Assembly (NCBI RefSeq): GCF_022201045.2
Contig: NC_068562.1
Coordinates: forward strand, 11,593,001 to 11,657,000
Length of the DNA stretch: 64,000 nt
Direction: 5' to 3'
Source: Citrus sinensis
Taxonomy: Eukaryota; Streptophyta; Magnoliopsida; Sapindales; Rutaceae
Part shown: positions 12,602 to 24,399 of the stretch, piece after piece
Layout of the letters: each line of letters begins with the position of its first letter
Numbering within the stretch: the stretch's first letter is position 1
Notes under the pieces: model-generated
Told to the model about the DNA's origin: nothing
Database searches by the model: none
Seen by the model: only the letters and a program-made list of their open reading frames with translations
Program-made: the position numbers and the translations under genes

Positions 12602-13600
12602 AACCATTGCATCTCTTAAAACTGTTTTCTTGTCTTGGGCAGACTGTAAGAACTGCTTTTACAATTCGAGCACAGCTAAATTAGCTAGCCGACACTTTAA
12701 ATTGACAAGCATTCGTAAAAGTGGCCTTTTCTGAACCCCACCTGACTTGACTGGTTACTACTTATACATTGATCTCTCTCTTTTATCCAAAATGACAATT
12801 TCCACTTCCTTCTTCTTTCCTTTCCAATAAGTTTCCACGTTAAAGTTCTGCTCCGTTTGGTTGCTTTCACACACGCGCACATACACACAAAAATGAACAA
12901 ACAAACAAAATAGTTTTACCAGTAAATTTGTTTATGCTATGGGATTCGCCATGGATACCGTTGTATCTTGCACCATCAGAGAATTAGAAAGTTAATAAAA
13001 CTTAATAAAATTCAATCATTTGACGGTGTGTAAGCTGTGGAATGTGAAACCCCCGGATACTACAATCACAGCCTTGTACACAAAGAGAAAAAAGTAGTAG
13101 GTTAATTAATTATTATAACAGATAAGAGAGAGGCAGCTAACTTCAGATTTTTATGAGTTAATGAAGACCTTAATTACTTACTTGTGGGCGAAATATATAT
13201 GTCTAACTTTCAGAGCGAGATATATCATATACGGATAAAGAATTTAATGCTGCCACCGACATGGATCTTTTACCTTTTACTTGACCCTACATGAATTCAA
13301 TAATGAAAAAAAGAATAATATCTTGATCTTTTTACACCCCCCCCCCTTTTTTTTCTTGAAGGGGGTTTTTGATTCAGTGTGTTGACTTTGATTTGTTGGA
13401 TTTTTAACAGGTCTGGCTTTCAAATCTGGTCAGTTACAAGTATATTGACAATTGCATCAAAAGTTTGCCCAGCTCGAACATGCTTGGCTGGAGACCAATG
13501 ACCAAATTCCATTCAAATCCAATGTCGGAATAAAAACTTTATTCGCAAAACATACACAGGAAGGAACTCAGATTCTTTATGGAAACTATAAATCTAACGA
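12602..13600. other. Intergenic DNA, nothing recognised
   Basis: AT-rich sequence with a C9/T8 homopolymer junction near 13330. No coding signal. Confidence 0.4.
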
Positions 13601-13619
13601 AAACTAACACTCACTTATA

Positions 13620-13830
13620 CATGATCTGACTTTGATATCATGAAAACTATCTTAAGGTAATAATCATCTTTGTATTAGGGTACAAGTTATTTATAGATAT
13701 ACAGTTAGAATAAAATGAGAAAACCGTAAACATATATCATATATAAGATAAGAAGCAGTCGAAATTAGGGATTGTGGTATAACTACTAAAATATAAATAA
13801 TATCCAATTTTAATGGATAATGATATACTT
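13620..13830 (-). mobile_element. Copia LTR end with primer-binding-site remnant
   Basis: On the minus strand, TGATATCAAAGTCAGA (13625-13640) resembles the initiator-Met tRNA primer-binding site used by copia elements (TGGTATCAGAGC type). It directly follows an LTR-like end finishing ...TAGTTTTCA. Upstream on the same strand is a TATA-like CTATAAATAA, then a short transcribed part, as in an LTR R-U5 region. No gag follows. The outer limit is uncertain. Confidence 0.4.
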
Positions 13831-13849
13831 ATAAAATTGGGAGACAACG

Positions 13850-15240
13850 TTTGTATCCAGAATGACACGAAATTAATCGGTGATTGTCTTGAGTTTTGTA
13901 ATATATAATTGATTTTTTTATATCATCATTATTAAGATAATTTTATAATATTAATAAATGAATGACATATCAAATACCACGTCATTTGAGATATAAAATT
14001 TTTAAGCGTATCTTACTCAATTTTAGACGAACGCTTGAAGACATTTTTGTAATCTTCAATGATGAAGCGAGAAGGTTACTCTCGACTTTAATAATAAAAC
14101 GAGGTAGTTGCAGTTGTTATGCTAAAAAATGAAATTTATCTTTTTGCGAAACTTAAACATCGAAAGTCTTCTTAAAATATTTATATGTATACCTTTAACA
14201 TAAACTACTCTAAATAACAGATAAATATTCTGTAATTTTTAATGTGGAGCATCATTTTCATGAATATTGTTCATCCTTGTGAATATTGCTATGGCTGGTA
14301 GAATAACTAGGACATCTGAATTTTGAAACTCACCCTGAATTTACTCTCCAGCTTCCATATTTTATCTCAAAGTTAAAAAAGAGAGGCTTACTTAGAAGTC
14401 CAAGGCATCATCCCAAGGTGTCCTGATTTGATGCCGTATCAGACCAATACCGATATATCGAGACATTGGTGGTGGTCACAATTAATAGCATTAAATGCCT
14501 GTGTGACGATTGATAACTTGAAAGATGATAAAGGAATGAGCATGAATCATGATCAATACTAGTAGTTCACGGGCCAAATTTTATGCAAATGTAACTTCTG
14601 AGCTAAGGGTTATTCAAATTTTACTCCATCTAACATATATGAGTTAATAATTTTAATATTAATATCATCCCTAAAACACTCTGATTGAAATTTGAAAGAA
14701 TGATCTCAGTGCTATAATAGAGAAAGCTAAGATATTTTTGAAAGACAACACAAGATTTGTTATACTTGGTGAGTTTTCACATAGAATAATTTCGAAAATC
14801 ATTAAAGATGGTTAAAAATTCTGAAAAACATATTGGTTGTCAGGTATGAATATGTGCTAAAGAATGATAGTATAAATTCAAAATTTGCGGTTTAATCCTT
14901 ATTCCCTTGTTAAAACATGAAAACAAATGAAAAATTAGGGCACAACCTATGGATGAATACAGAATGTCAAGTGTCATCAATAATGGGATTTAAATATATA
15001 TTTTTTGTTTGAGATGAATACGATTTGAGTGAGAAATGGTGAGTATTTTTGCTAGCATAGTCAAGTCTTCTAACGGTTGATGAACCAATGTCTGATCAGT
15101 CATCAACTCACCAGTTTCCAAAGAAAGACTGTGGAAAAAGAAGAATTTATTGTTTGCCAACGCGGTAAAAACTGTTTAATTGGTTAACAAGCCATTGAAT
15201 CAGAGACATGTCCCCTCTTCTACAGGCATCAGTCCTCAAC
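13850..15240. other. Intergenic DNA, nothing recognised
   Basis: AT-rich, with no ORF resembling a known protein and no clear repeat boundary. The last few hundred bases are presumably the EPF-like gene promoter. Confidence 0.4.
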
Positions 15241-15257
15241 AGTGTTAAAAATCACTG

Positions 15258-15265
15258 TATATATA
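15258..15265 (+). promoter_or_regulatory. TATA box of the EPF-like gene
   Basis: TATATATA about 100 bp before the ATG at 15368. A run of 14 C's follows at about 15299-15312, at the edge of the predicted 5' UTR. Confidence 0.5.
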
Positions 15266-15367
15266 TCAAGCAATTTTTATCCATTCCTCATTTCCTCACC
15301 CCCCCCCCCCCCGCACATTACATCTCTTCTTGTTAACTTCTCTCCTCTCTCCCAACACACACCCCGT

Positions 15368-15817
15368 ATGCCGATCATCATGGGTACAGCATCAAGATCA
15401 TCAAATGATCATCGCCCACATGTCACTGTGGCTTTCATCATTTCTCTCATAATATTCCTGCTGCTGCCTCTCACATCAGCAGGTATAATAAAATTTTTCT
15501 TTCCCACATATGCATCTGTTATATATAGTTGCTTTTTTTTTTTTTTTGAGTTTTAATGATTTGGGTAGTTTTATTTTTAATTTTCAGGTGAAAAGGGTAA
15601 TGAATATGAGAGTTTGTTTAAAAAGAAAATGGTGTTGGGATCAAAGCCACCCGCCTGCGTCAACAAGTGCTCGAGTTGCAGGCCTTGTGTGGCCACTCTT
15701 GTTGTGCCTTCTCACAAGAATCTTCTTAAAGCGTCATTTAATTCTCATGGAGATGATGATAGTTATTATCTGCTTTCGTGGAAATGCAGATGTGGGAATA
15801 AGCTCTTTCAACCTTGA
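15368..15817 (+). CDS. EPIDERMAL PATTERNING FACTOR-like secreted peptide, two exons
   Basis: Exons 15368-15482 and 15588-15817 (phase-1 GT-AG intron) encode a 114-residue precursor. Residues about 16-38 form a hydrophobic secretion signal (VTVAFIISLIIFLLLPLTSA). The C-terminal mature domain begins near KKKMVLGSKPPACVNKC and ends WKCRCGNKLFQP. It contains six cysteines in the spacing C-x3-C-x2-C-x3-C ... C-x-C, expected to form disulfides. EPF/EPFL peptides act in the apoplast as ligands of ERECTA-family receptor kinases and TMM, controlling stomatal and organ patterning. The pair of cysteines near the C-terminus and the short loop suggest the EPFL7/EPFL8 group, but the paralogue is not certain. 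A second ATG (residue 5) could also start translation. Confidence 0.88.
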
Positions 15818-15839
15818 CTTGCTAGCTGGTAGCAGCTAA

Positions 15840-16600
15840 TTAATTAATTAATTAAATCTCACTTGTGGTATTGTGCGTGTGTGTGCTTATGAAAAATATT
15901 ATGTATTATATGTGACGAATGCATAATTAAGATGTTTAATGATTGATTAGTTATTTGCTTAAGATTTGATGCGTGCATACTTCTCTTTTCGATCTTTTCT
16001 TGATTTTATATGTATTTGTACAATAATACGATCAACAAGCTGTACAATCTAACATGAAGGTGATGAAAAGACTAATCTCTGGATGTGATAAAACGACAGG
16101 TCAATAATATTATATGTAATGTCATGTTTGCACATGATTCATATAATACAAACAAAACGCTAGCACAGAGTGATGATTTAATTTGGAACATTACCATTTC
16201 TAACAGTAATGAGTAGCTAGCAATGCAAGTAAAGGACGAGAAAACATAAAGCATCAATTCATAATCATTGTTTTGTGACTTTTTTTTGACAATAATCACT
16301 GTATTACTGGGGTTAAAAAAGACCAACAATACATCACTATATAAATGTAAGGTCAGCATTAAATAAAATTTATAGGAGTTTTAAGTTAGAGAACACCCAA
16401 CGACTAAGTAATTAAGAACTATAAATTTTAAAACAAAAAAAAGACTAAATGGCTTCGCACAGTAAAATCTCACGAAGTATTAGAGGAATTTTATGGCACT
16501 GACTTAATTGACCAAGCTCAACTATTAGAGGTGAAAACCACATCCTAATTGGAATAGTAACAAAACTACATTGCAACAATACTATAATAATAACCAAACA
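15840..16600. other. Intergenic DNA after the EPF-like gene
   Basis: Starts with a (TAAT)n microsatellite at about 15836-15855, then 3' UTR-like and AT-rich DNA. No gene seen. Confidence 0.45.
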
Positions 16601-16605
16601 GTTGT

Positions 16606-16742
16606 AGCTCAGTTGGCGATCCCCACTAAATACACCATTTGGAATGGGTAAGGAGCTTTAACTGTGACTACACTCTGAATCTGAATTAGTTAGGGTCTAA
16701 TGCAGTTACCGGAAACCGGGTGGTTTAAACAAAAAAAAAAAA
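16606..16742 (+). mobile_element. Possible degenerate tRNA-related SINE
   Basis: A perfect box A-like TAGCTCAGTTGG (about 16610-16621) begins the stretch and a poly-A tail (AAACAAAAAAAAAAAAA) ends it after about 130 bp. Box B is not recognisable and no target duplication is found, so this is tentative. Confidence 0.35.
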
Positions 16743-16975
16743 ATTATAGGCAGTGGAGCGATGATGCAGTCGAGCGATGATGCTCATTTGATTAACCCCC
16801 ATCCTCCTTGTAGGCATATTATAGCAAGGGTACGATTAAGATTAGTTAAATAAATTACTAGTTATCCAATAACTACCCATCACAAATTATACGAAGTCTA
16901 GTTAGTACTGAATTCAAATCCAATAAAATAGCATCGAGTAGAACTCTCATAGTGGGTGTGCTTAAAAACGTTGGA

Positions 16976-17030
16976 GGCCCAATTAATATTTACCCAAATT
17001 CGGGCCCAATTCAAAGTCCCACTATATATT
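16976..17030 (+). promoter_or_regulatory. Promoter with two GGCCCA motifs and a TATA box
   Basis: Two GGCCCAATT motifs (about 16976 and 17002; reverse complement TGGGCC, the site II type element common in housekeeping and organelle-related plant genes) precede TATATATT at 17023-17030. This supports transcription starting near 17055 and translation at 17067. Confidence 0.45.
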
Positions 17031-17066
17031 CCAAATCCAAAAATGACGAAAATAAACAAAACCAAA

Positions 17067-19382
17067 ATGGAGATTCTTTCTCCGACACGCACACTCCTTA
17101 AACCACCATTGAAGTATTTCCACGCAAACCAATCTCCACCGACCATTTCCTCGCCGTTTTATCCCCACCGTCCGTCTCTCCCGCTCCTCCGTAAAACTCC
17201 CAGTAGGCCGCATCTCCGCAGCTGTCTCGCAGCTAGCCCCGGCCCGGCTCCCCAGTCCAACCCGCCTCCCCCGGATGACCCAATTCAGCCCACAGGTCAG
17301 TTATTTTAACTGAAATTTGAATGGTCAAATATTCTCATTTGGCAATTTAAGTTTGTTGATGAAATCGCTATGTCATTTTTGAAATTGAATTAATGGTTCA
17401 TGCGTATTTATTAGCTCATTATGTTGATTTTTTTTTCTTGCATATTATTGTTACACAAAAAAAAAATTATTAACAGTATTAGCACTGTTATATCAGTTGT
17501 AAATGTTCATATTTTGTTGAACCTTTGTATTTTTCACTTATCCACTAAATTTATAACATGGGAAATTTTGAATATGGTGGAAATGAGTTTAAAAAAAAAA
17601 TCCCATGGTTTTGCATAATATCACAGGGCTCTGTTTTGCTGTTATAGCTGCCGTGAAATAAAAGCTTTAGCTCAGTAAGCATGATTTTTAAATAATAAAT
17701 AATTTTGAAAAAAGATAGTAAAGGTAATCAAACAACTCAAGGGTAAAATCACCTTAACTTTTAAACTATTGTCACAGGTGTTTATTGAATACTTTAGAGT
17801 TGTAGCTGGAAAAGCCATAGTTGTTAGTTAGCATACCAAACAGAGCCTAAATGTATAATACTCAATATATTTAGGATGCGTTTGGTATTGATATTGCTAC
17901 AGCTCTAAAGTGTTTGGTAAACACTTACAGCTATGGATTGGAAGCTAAGATGAAGTTATCCCTCACTTGTATGATGTAGAATGTATATTATCTTTACTAT
18001 TTTTGTCAAAATTATTATTTAAAAAATCATATTTACTAAAAACTTTCTACTTTTATTTCACTATTACAATTTTATTATTATTTTTTTTCTCTATACAATA
18101 CCAAATGGACCCTTAAGAGTTCTGTTTTTGGAGACCAGGGATGTTCTCTAGTTTCTTGTTTTGCTGTGATGGGCTGTTGTGATGGCAATAACCCAGGAGT
18201 GTAATTTGATAAGAAGAGTCTTTGAAGTTCTTTATTCATAATATTGCATAACTTCTTGTTTGAGAGTCTGGATTAATTTAGTTTCTCCATTGGTAGTCTA
18301 ATTCAATAATAAGTGGAAGAAGTCAAGCTACTAATACATAGTCTTCTAAAGTTGTCATTTCGAAATCCACTGTCTTCATTTCATTTTGTAACTCTGAAGC
18401 AAAATGAATCCAGTTAGCATTCATTTTAGGCCTAAAATCTAAGGTGTTGTCTGAATAAGATGATGTATCATCAAAGGAAGGCAAACATTGTAAATGACCT
18501 TTTATGGCATCAAGGAATATAAACTTGTTTCATGAACTAGAACGGAATACAGTGAATTACACTGATTTTATAAAGAATAAATATGCTTTTTCACTGCCTG
18601 TTTTCTGAAGTTGAGTTTTGTAAACTGTCCCAAGATTAAATAGTACCACATAATGGTAATTTTCTTACCAGAGGTAATCTCTGACATCACCCAATCATTT
18701 TAGTTGTTAGACCTGGTCAAGCTATAAAATGTATGCGTTTTTGTCATCAGAATAAATAATCTCATATTTTACATTCCACAAAGTGGTTGCTAAGTGATGC
18801 ATATGCTATTTGACTGGTAATAAACTTATACATGCACTAGTGTACCATTACCTTTCTATACCAATCTGGTGGAAGAGCATAACACGAGGAATAGAAAAGA
18901 AAATAGAAAATAAAAAAAAGAAAAAGACATGAATTAATATTTACGGTATGTTAGAAAGTATAGTATGATGTCGGTGTAGGAAATAGTGGGTTTTTAAAGC
19001 CCTTAGCTGAGATGTTAACGGTGAGGTTTCCTAGAGTTTCCTATCAAAGATATATACGTCATAAGAAAGAAATAAGCAAACTTTTGTAGCAGGAAATTTA
19101 GTTTCTCGACCTGGTGCCTAGTGCTATACTTCGCAATATGCAATCCTTGCTTTGGCCCTAATTTGGCTCTTCTCTTTCTTTATTCCATTTTAAATTTTAA
19201 AATCACTACTGAAGTGCTTTGAAATTACATGTTTTGATTATGGAACAGGTTTCTCTAAACTCCAAGACCGCATTCGCATCTTCATTGCAGTTCTTTTCTG
19301 GATGTCTCTGTTCTTCTGGGCATCCGCATTTGATAACAGAAATAATGGTACACCGAACAAGGGATCAAGATTTAGAAAGTAA
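17067..19382 (+). CDS. Small single-span membrane protein, probably plastid-targeted, two exons
   Basis: Exons 17067-17295 and 19249-19382 (phase-1 GT-AG intron of 1,953 bp) give 120 residues. The N-terminal half is basic and rich in Ser, Pro, Thr and Arg with almost no acidic residues, as in a chloroplast transit peptide. It is followed by a Pro-rich linker (SNPPPPDDPIQP). The C-terminal exon encodes GFSKLQDRIRIF, one hydrophobic helix (about residues 86-104, IAVLFWMSLFFWASAF) and a short basic tail ending GSRFRK. I recognise the pattern as that of an uncharacterised conserved plant protein but know no function. ATGs at 17043 and 16956 are in frame; 17067 is chosen because the TATA box at 17023 puts the transcript start just before it. 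Confidence 0.72.
17626..17851. mobile_element. MITE A inside the intron
   Basis: The left end GGGCTCTGTTTTGCTG and the reverse complement of the right end (AGGCTCTGTTTGGTATGC) form imperfect inverted repeats about 225 bp apart. No ORF. The GGCTCTGTTTGG end resembles Tourist or hAT MITEs. The target duplication is unclear. Confidence 0.55.
17875..18112. mobile_element. Tourist-type MITE B inside the intron
   Basis: The left end GGATGCGTTTGGTATTG pairs with the right end (reverse complement GGGTCCATTTGGTATTG). TTA lies immediately outside both ends, the 3-bp target duplication of PIF/Harbinger elements. About 240 bp, non-coding, and only about 20 bp from MITE A. Confidence 0.7.
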
Positions 19383-19999
19383 CTGAGAAACATTATCGCG
19401 TATATATGTAAGACTTGGAGTAGGTTTAGAAATACACGAAGAAAATTCAATGTTGTTTAGATGCATAGTTTTCAGAAACTTGTATGAATCATCATCTGTT
19501 AGTTCATTGAAGTTACATGTCCACTTTTGTGTATCACGTGAGGAAACAAACTTCAAAATGGAAATAAAATTCCAGGTTTTTTTCAATACTTTGCTTGTGA
19601 GAGATTTCCTTTAGCAGGTTATATTTGCTCTTTTCAGCAACGATACGTCCGGTTTCAGACTAGGTTATCAATGTGCTATACTTCTCGATTGTTGGCCATT
19701 TGTATTAAATTTCTTGTATGGCTGATAATTATTTCAAAATGCTCCCGTCAACTTACGGTATTTGAGGGTTCATTTTCTTGCATATCTTCAGATTTGAGTG
19801 GTCCTAGATTAGTCAAAGGCAGCCCATTTACAGATTTTCGACCGATTGTCTCCAGGGTTTTCCTAGAAAATATCTTGGCTGGGCATAATACACCCCTTCA
19901 GTAGTTCCTAGAGCCACTCATGACTTGATGCTTGAGCTTGTCTCATTTCTAACATCAGTGATCTTGGAATTAACGGTCCAAAATTATCTGGAAGATTTA

Positions 20000-20746
20000 G
20001 GCCTCGTTTGGGTTTGCCTTTGAGAAAGTTAAAAGTGATTTTAAAAATTTAAAAGTTAATTTTGGTGTTTGGTAAAAAAAAATCAAAATCACTTTTGTCA
20101 GAATCAATCTCCCTTACAGTTAATTTAAAAAAGTAGGGAAGGAGTAGCTTTTAAATTTTGATTTTGAAAATTAATTTTATCTTTTAATATAATTCCATAA
20201 ATATCCTTATTATTATTACTTAAACCCGAAATTATCCTTCTAAGAAATAATATTGCTGCAAGTTTAATGTGAATATGATATTGACAATCTATTATTTGTT
20301 TTTGTTTTGAGTTTTTGTAGCTCATCACATTTTTTTACGTTTATTTTTGGAATACTTAGTTATACTTTACTTGGTGTTATTTAATGAAAATTGTAGTTGA
20401 TTTTTTAATTATCAATTGTTTTAAGATAAAAAAGAAATAAAATCACTATAGTATAAATTTTAATTTTAGTTAAAATTATTATAATACACAATTAAAGATA
20501 TTGTATGTGTATATTTTTATATGTGTAAGTAAATTTCATCATACCTTATGTATATTTTAGTTATTTATTTTCTTACAGTAGTTTAACAGTAAGATTTATC
20601 AAATACCCGTAACTATTTTTAAAATTCATAGTACTTTTGAAAATAAAATCTACCAAACACTTAATTGATTCTCTTTACAGCTGATTATTTCTACAATACA
20701 GCTAACAATAATTATTTTAAAGGCTACATCATTACCAGACTGGCCC
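20000..20746. mobile_element. Possible Tourist-type MITE or MITE composite
   Basis: The left end GGCCTCGTTTGGG follows TTA and the right end (reverse complement GGGCCAGTCTGG) is followed by TTA. The interior is very AT-rich with CCAAACAC-type subterminal motifs, and may be two elements nested. No coding potential. Confidence 0.45.
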
Positions 20747-20749
20747 TTA

Positions 20750-22460
20750 GGGTATTATCCCAAATTAGTTGCCGTAGAATGGAGTGTGATCAGGTCGCGC
20801 CCAGCTTAGTTGCTGTGAAATGAAGGAGTGTGATTTGATGCGCGACTCTGTGCATGTCAAGCTTTCATTATGAGGAGCTGAGTTGTGGAGCACACAGTTC
20901 CCCGATGGGAGCCTGACCCGCACTGCACGCGTGATCAGCCCCGTAAAATGGAAATCACCAATTTTAGCATATAAGTTGATGAATATTCCGGTGAACATTA
21001 GATACGAGTACAAGTTGACATGTATTACGCATTTTAGCCCGTTGTGCTATTGAAAATTTAACCAGAAGCTTAGTATTTCCCAATAAGCTCGGTAGTCGCT
21101 GATGGTATGATGCGTAAAATCAAACATAGAACATAACATTAAACACCAATCTATCTATTAACATGTTATCATTCACATGTGATAGCAAATAGTGGTTTGG
21201 TAATAATTGGAATTCCAAGTGAACAACACATGATCTGGTGTGAATGAAGATAATAATTGATGGTACGTGAAAATAACCCAATATAGTGACTTAGCTAAAG
21301 ATGCCATTTTCAGACCCACAAACAAAAAGCCAATTTCTTCTTCTTCTTCTTCAAACTGGCCGATGATAATCTTATATCAATAGGTGACCGTGATTGTGAC
21401 TATAATAATGTTTATTAATGTATAATCTTCGTACCCAACACAAGACCAATGAACCGTCTATCTTATCACAAGAAACAAAAAGTTAAATTAATCTTATCCC
21501 AAGCGTTTACAAGTTCAATGAGTTTTAACACTCATATTAAGCTCATTAATAAATTATCAAGCCACTGGGGTTGATACGATCTCTATAGTGGTTAAATAGT
21601 AATGAGCTGCCATCTTGTACTCAAAATTGATAAATAGTTGAAAAACACAATTTATTATTATGCCATCGTCTTTCAGTAAAAATCAAATCTTCAAAACATC
21701 AATTTCGGCTCTGTCAGGAGTCCGCACATGAAGCCAAAAAAAAATCTTAATAATGAGATATAAGTACAAGCCACGGCTTGTCCGCATTCTTATCTTTCGA
21801 CATCGAGCAGTTCATAATTATCAAATTTATGTTTTATATATATATATTTTTAATTTACTGCATAAGTGAAAATCCCAAATGGATACCAGCTGCATGCGAT
21901 GTAATGGAACAATTGTTAAATGATGATAAGAGGGATGGCTTTTTGTTTGCTCTGTTTTTGTTTTTACCATCATTTCTTTGTTTTTTTTTTTTTTTTTTTT
22001 CTATTACCAAACATTATTGAATTTTCCTTGTTGGCAAGTCGTTTTGTGATCGAGTAATGACCATCTCCTTGTCTCACTCTTGAGATTTAGGTCCTCTCGT
22101 ATGTATTGAGAAGATTATTTTTATTTTAATATTTGTAAAAGTATATATGTGTTATTGTTACATTTAAATATCTAAATTAAATTGAACTATCACTAAATAA
22201 AATTAAGAGTCTTCGATAGATTTTTTTATTGTGAATATTAATACATTGCAAGCTGATAAAAATTGTTTATCATGATCGAGAACCTAATTTTAGGCCAATT
22301 TGATAAATTTTCTTACTCTCTTTCTCCTCCCATCGAAGCACTATTGCTGGCTCAATAATTCTAAATAATTGACACTTTGTGAACAAGTAGGCACAATTTC
22401 ATTTCACTAGCATTAAAGTGAAAAATCCTGTTAAGTCGTTTTCTAATTTATCTATTAAAA
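20750..22460. other. Intergenic DNA, nothing recognised
   Basis: Contains a locally GC-richer stretch (about 20770-20950), a (TTC)n microsatellite near 21335 and a T17 run near 21982. No gene or clear repeat is identified. Confidence 0.4.
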
Positions 22461-22466
22461 AGACCT

Positions 22467-22476
22467 GACACGTGTC
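22467..22476 (+). promoter_or_regulatory. G-box/ABRE-like palindrome
   Basis: The perfect palindrome GACACGTGTC lies about 150 bp upstream of the TATAAA at 22611-22616 and 450 bp upstream of the conserved start of the TPR gene. bZIP and bHLH factors bind CACGTG, so abscisic-acid or light control is possible. Confidence 0.45.
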
Positions 22477-22610
22477 GATCATCTTTTCGTCGAAACATTC
22501 AGCAAAGCTAAACTACAGTAATGTCCACTTCAGTCACTCCCTAAGCTTAATTCTCGACCGTCAATTCCCCCGCAATAACAAAATAAACAAATGAGGCCGC
22601 TGGGTCCCAA

Positions 22611-22616
22611 TATAAA
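22611..22616 (+). promoter_or_regulatory. TATA box of the TPR-like gene
   Basis: TATAAA in the context CAATATAAACAGG. It would place the transcript start near 22640, which makes the ATG at 22668 the first in the message, in frame with the conserved start at 22923. Confidence 0.45.
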
Positions 22617-22922
22617 CAGGCAATCGACGTGTCGTTTGATCAGAGGCCGTGGCCGCTTTACAAGTGAATGTCTCACCTCGTGGGCTTACATGCCATAGAC
22701 GGTAATCATGAGCTCTCTGCCAGCCCGTTTGATTCTTATCATCAACTAAAGTCAACGGCGGAGATTTCATCACGCCCAGTTTCTTCATTCTTCTGTGAAA
22801 GCACTCTCCAACAATACTTTGCAGCTCCAAACAGAGGAGTTTGTTCCTCTGCTTATTTACCTAAAGGAAAGCACTTTCTCAAAAAGCGTTTTTTTTTTCT
22901 CAGTCTACTACATTCAGCAAAC

Positions 22923-24357
22923 ATGCTGCTAAGAAGCTCGTCAACGCCAATATTGCACTCATGGCTACCCCAGTATAGCAAAGACTCAGCATCATCATCA
23001 TCATCAAATTCATCACCAGAGCCAGAGCTTCAGGTTCTCCAAAGAACAAGATCAGTTTCATTATCCGATGATCATCATCATCATCAGTCAAGAAAGCAGA
23101 AGCTTTTAACTACAATTTACCAAAGGAAAGAAATAAGGGACTCACAAATGAACAAGAAAGGCAATATCAGAGCTTTAAAGCCACCACCAGCAAGTCATTC
23201 TCATGATCATCATCAAGCAAAAGAATCAAGTTCAAGGATTCAAAGACTGTTTTCAAGTTCTGGGTTGGGGGAGAAATTACTGAAGAAGGATGATGATGAT
23301 GAAAAAGAAGGCTGTGAAGTTGAAGACGGTGGTGGTAGTTATGTGCAAACAATGGTCATGGGTGGCGGTTTGGGAAATAATGGCGGGAAAATATGCGACG
23401 GCCGTGGCGGCGGAGATGCTGGTGGTGGGGGTGGGGGGTCAGGGTTTTCTGGGAGTAATAATAATTATAGTAATAACAATCATGGGAGTAGTAGCACTGA
23501 TGCTTATTATGAGAAGATGATAGAAGCAAATCCTGGAAACGCTTTGTTGCTTGGAAATTATGCCAGGTTCTTGAAAGAGGTAATGTTATTAGTTTTGGGG
23601 ATATTGTTTTTTTTTAAATAAAAAGAATTTTGCTGAGATTTTTTGGTTATGAATGGACAGGTCAGAGGAGATTTTGCAAAAGCAGAGGAGTTATGTGGAA
23701 GAGCAATTTTGGCTAACCCAAGTGATGGTAATATCTTGTCACTCTATGCGGATCTAATATGGCAAGCTCATAAAGATGCTTCAAGAGCTGAGAGTTACTT
23801 TGATCAAGCTGTTAAATCTGCCCCTGATGATTGGTAAGGGATCAAACCCATATGAATGCATGCATTGATTGAATTTGATTAAATTGTACCTTTGATTGTT
23901 ACTTAGACGCTGACTTTGTTACTTATAGTGACTGCATGACAAGTTGTCGAGCTTTTACTTGATAGTTAGTGATTCTAAAAGCCACGGCACGTCAATGCCT
24001 AACGGGCAAGTAGTAACTTTATAACTCCATGTAGGTTCTTCGAAGTGGAATTTGATCAGAACAATTTGGGATCTTTTGGAACTTGGGGTGTCTAGATATT
24101 CAGAAGTTTGTTTGTGCTTTCCTGTTTGTGATATGGCTTGTTAAATACTCACTGAAGAAGTCTTATGTTGAAAATTGAATTTTTTGTGCAGTTATGTGCT
24201 TGCATCATATGCTAAATTTCTGTGGGATGCTGGAGAGGATGAAGAAGAAGAACAAGACAATGAAGAGGGCCAACATCAAACTGATCACAGCCATACGTCA
24301 CCACCTAATTTCTTCCACGGGGCTTCTCATCATTCTCCTTTAACTGCTGCATCATAA
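22923..24357 (+). CDS. Tetratricopeptide-like (TPR-like superfamily) protein, three exons
   Basis: Exons 22923-23579, 23661-23833 and 24192-24357 encode 331 residues. The start [16 protein letters not shown] is the conserved N-terminus of this plant family. Residues about 20-190 are low-complexity (Ser, His-rich DDHHHHQS, acidic DDDDEKE, Gly-rich [11 protein letters not shown] and Asn-rich runs). From about residue 195 the TPR-like helices begin: [20 protein letters not shown], then [20 protein letters not shown], then [20 protein letters not shown], which spans the exon 2/3 junction (TG|T restores the Cys). An acidic, His/Ser-rich tail follows. Such repeats normally bind other proteins; the partner is unknown. 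The reading frame stays open upstream to an ATG at 22668. Confidence 0.88.
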
Positions 24358-24399
24358 GAAGCATAAAAGAGTTAAAACCAATGATAGCTGCTATGAGTT

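Noticed and set aside
16606..16680. tRNA gene starting at TAGCTCAGTTGG
   Set aside because: Only box A is present. No box B, no cloverleaf arms, and a poly-A tail follows, so a SINE relic is the better reading.
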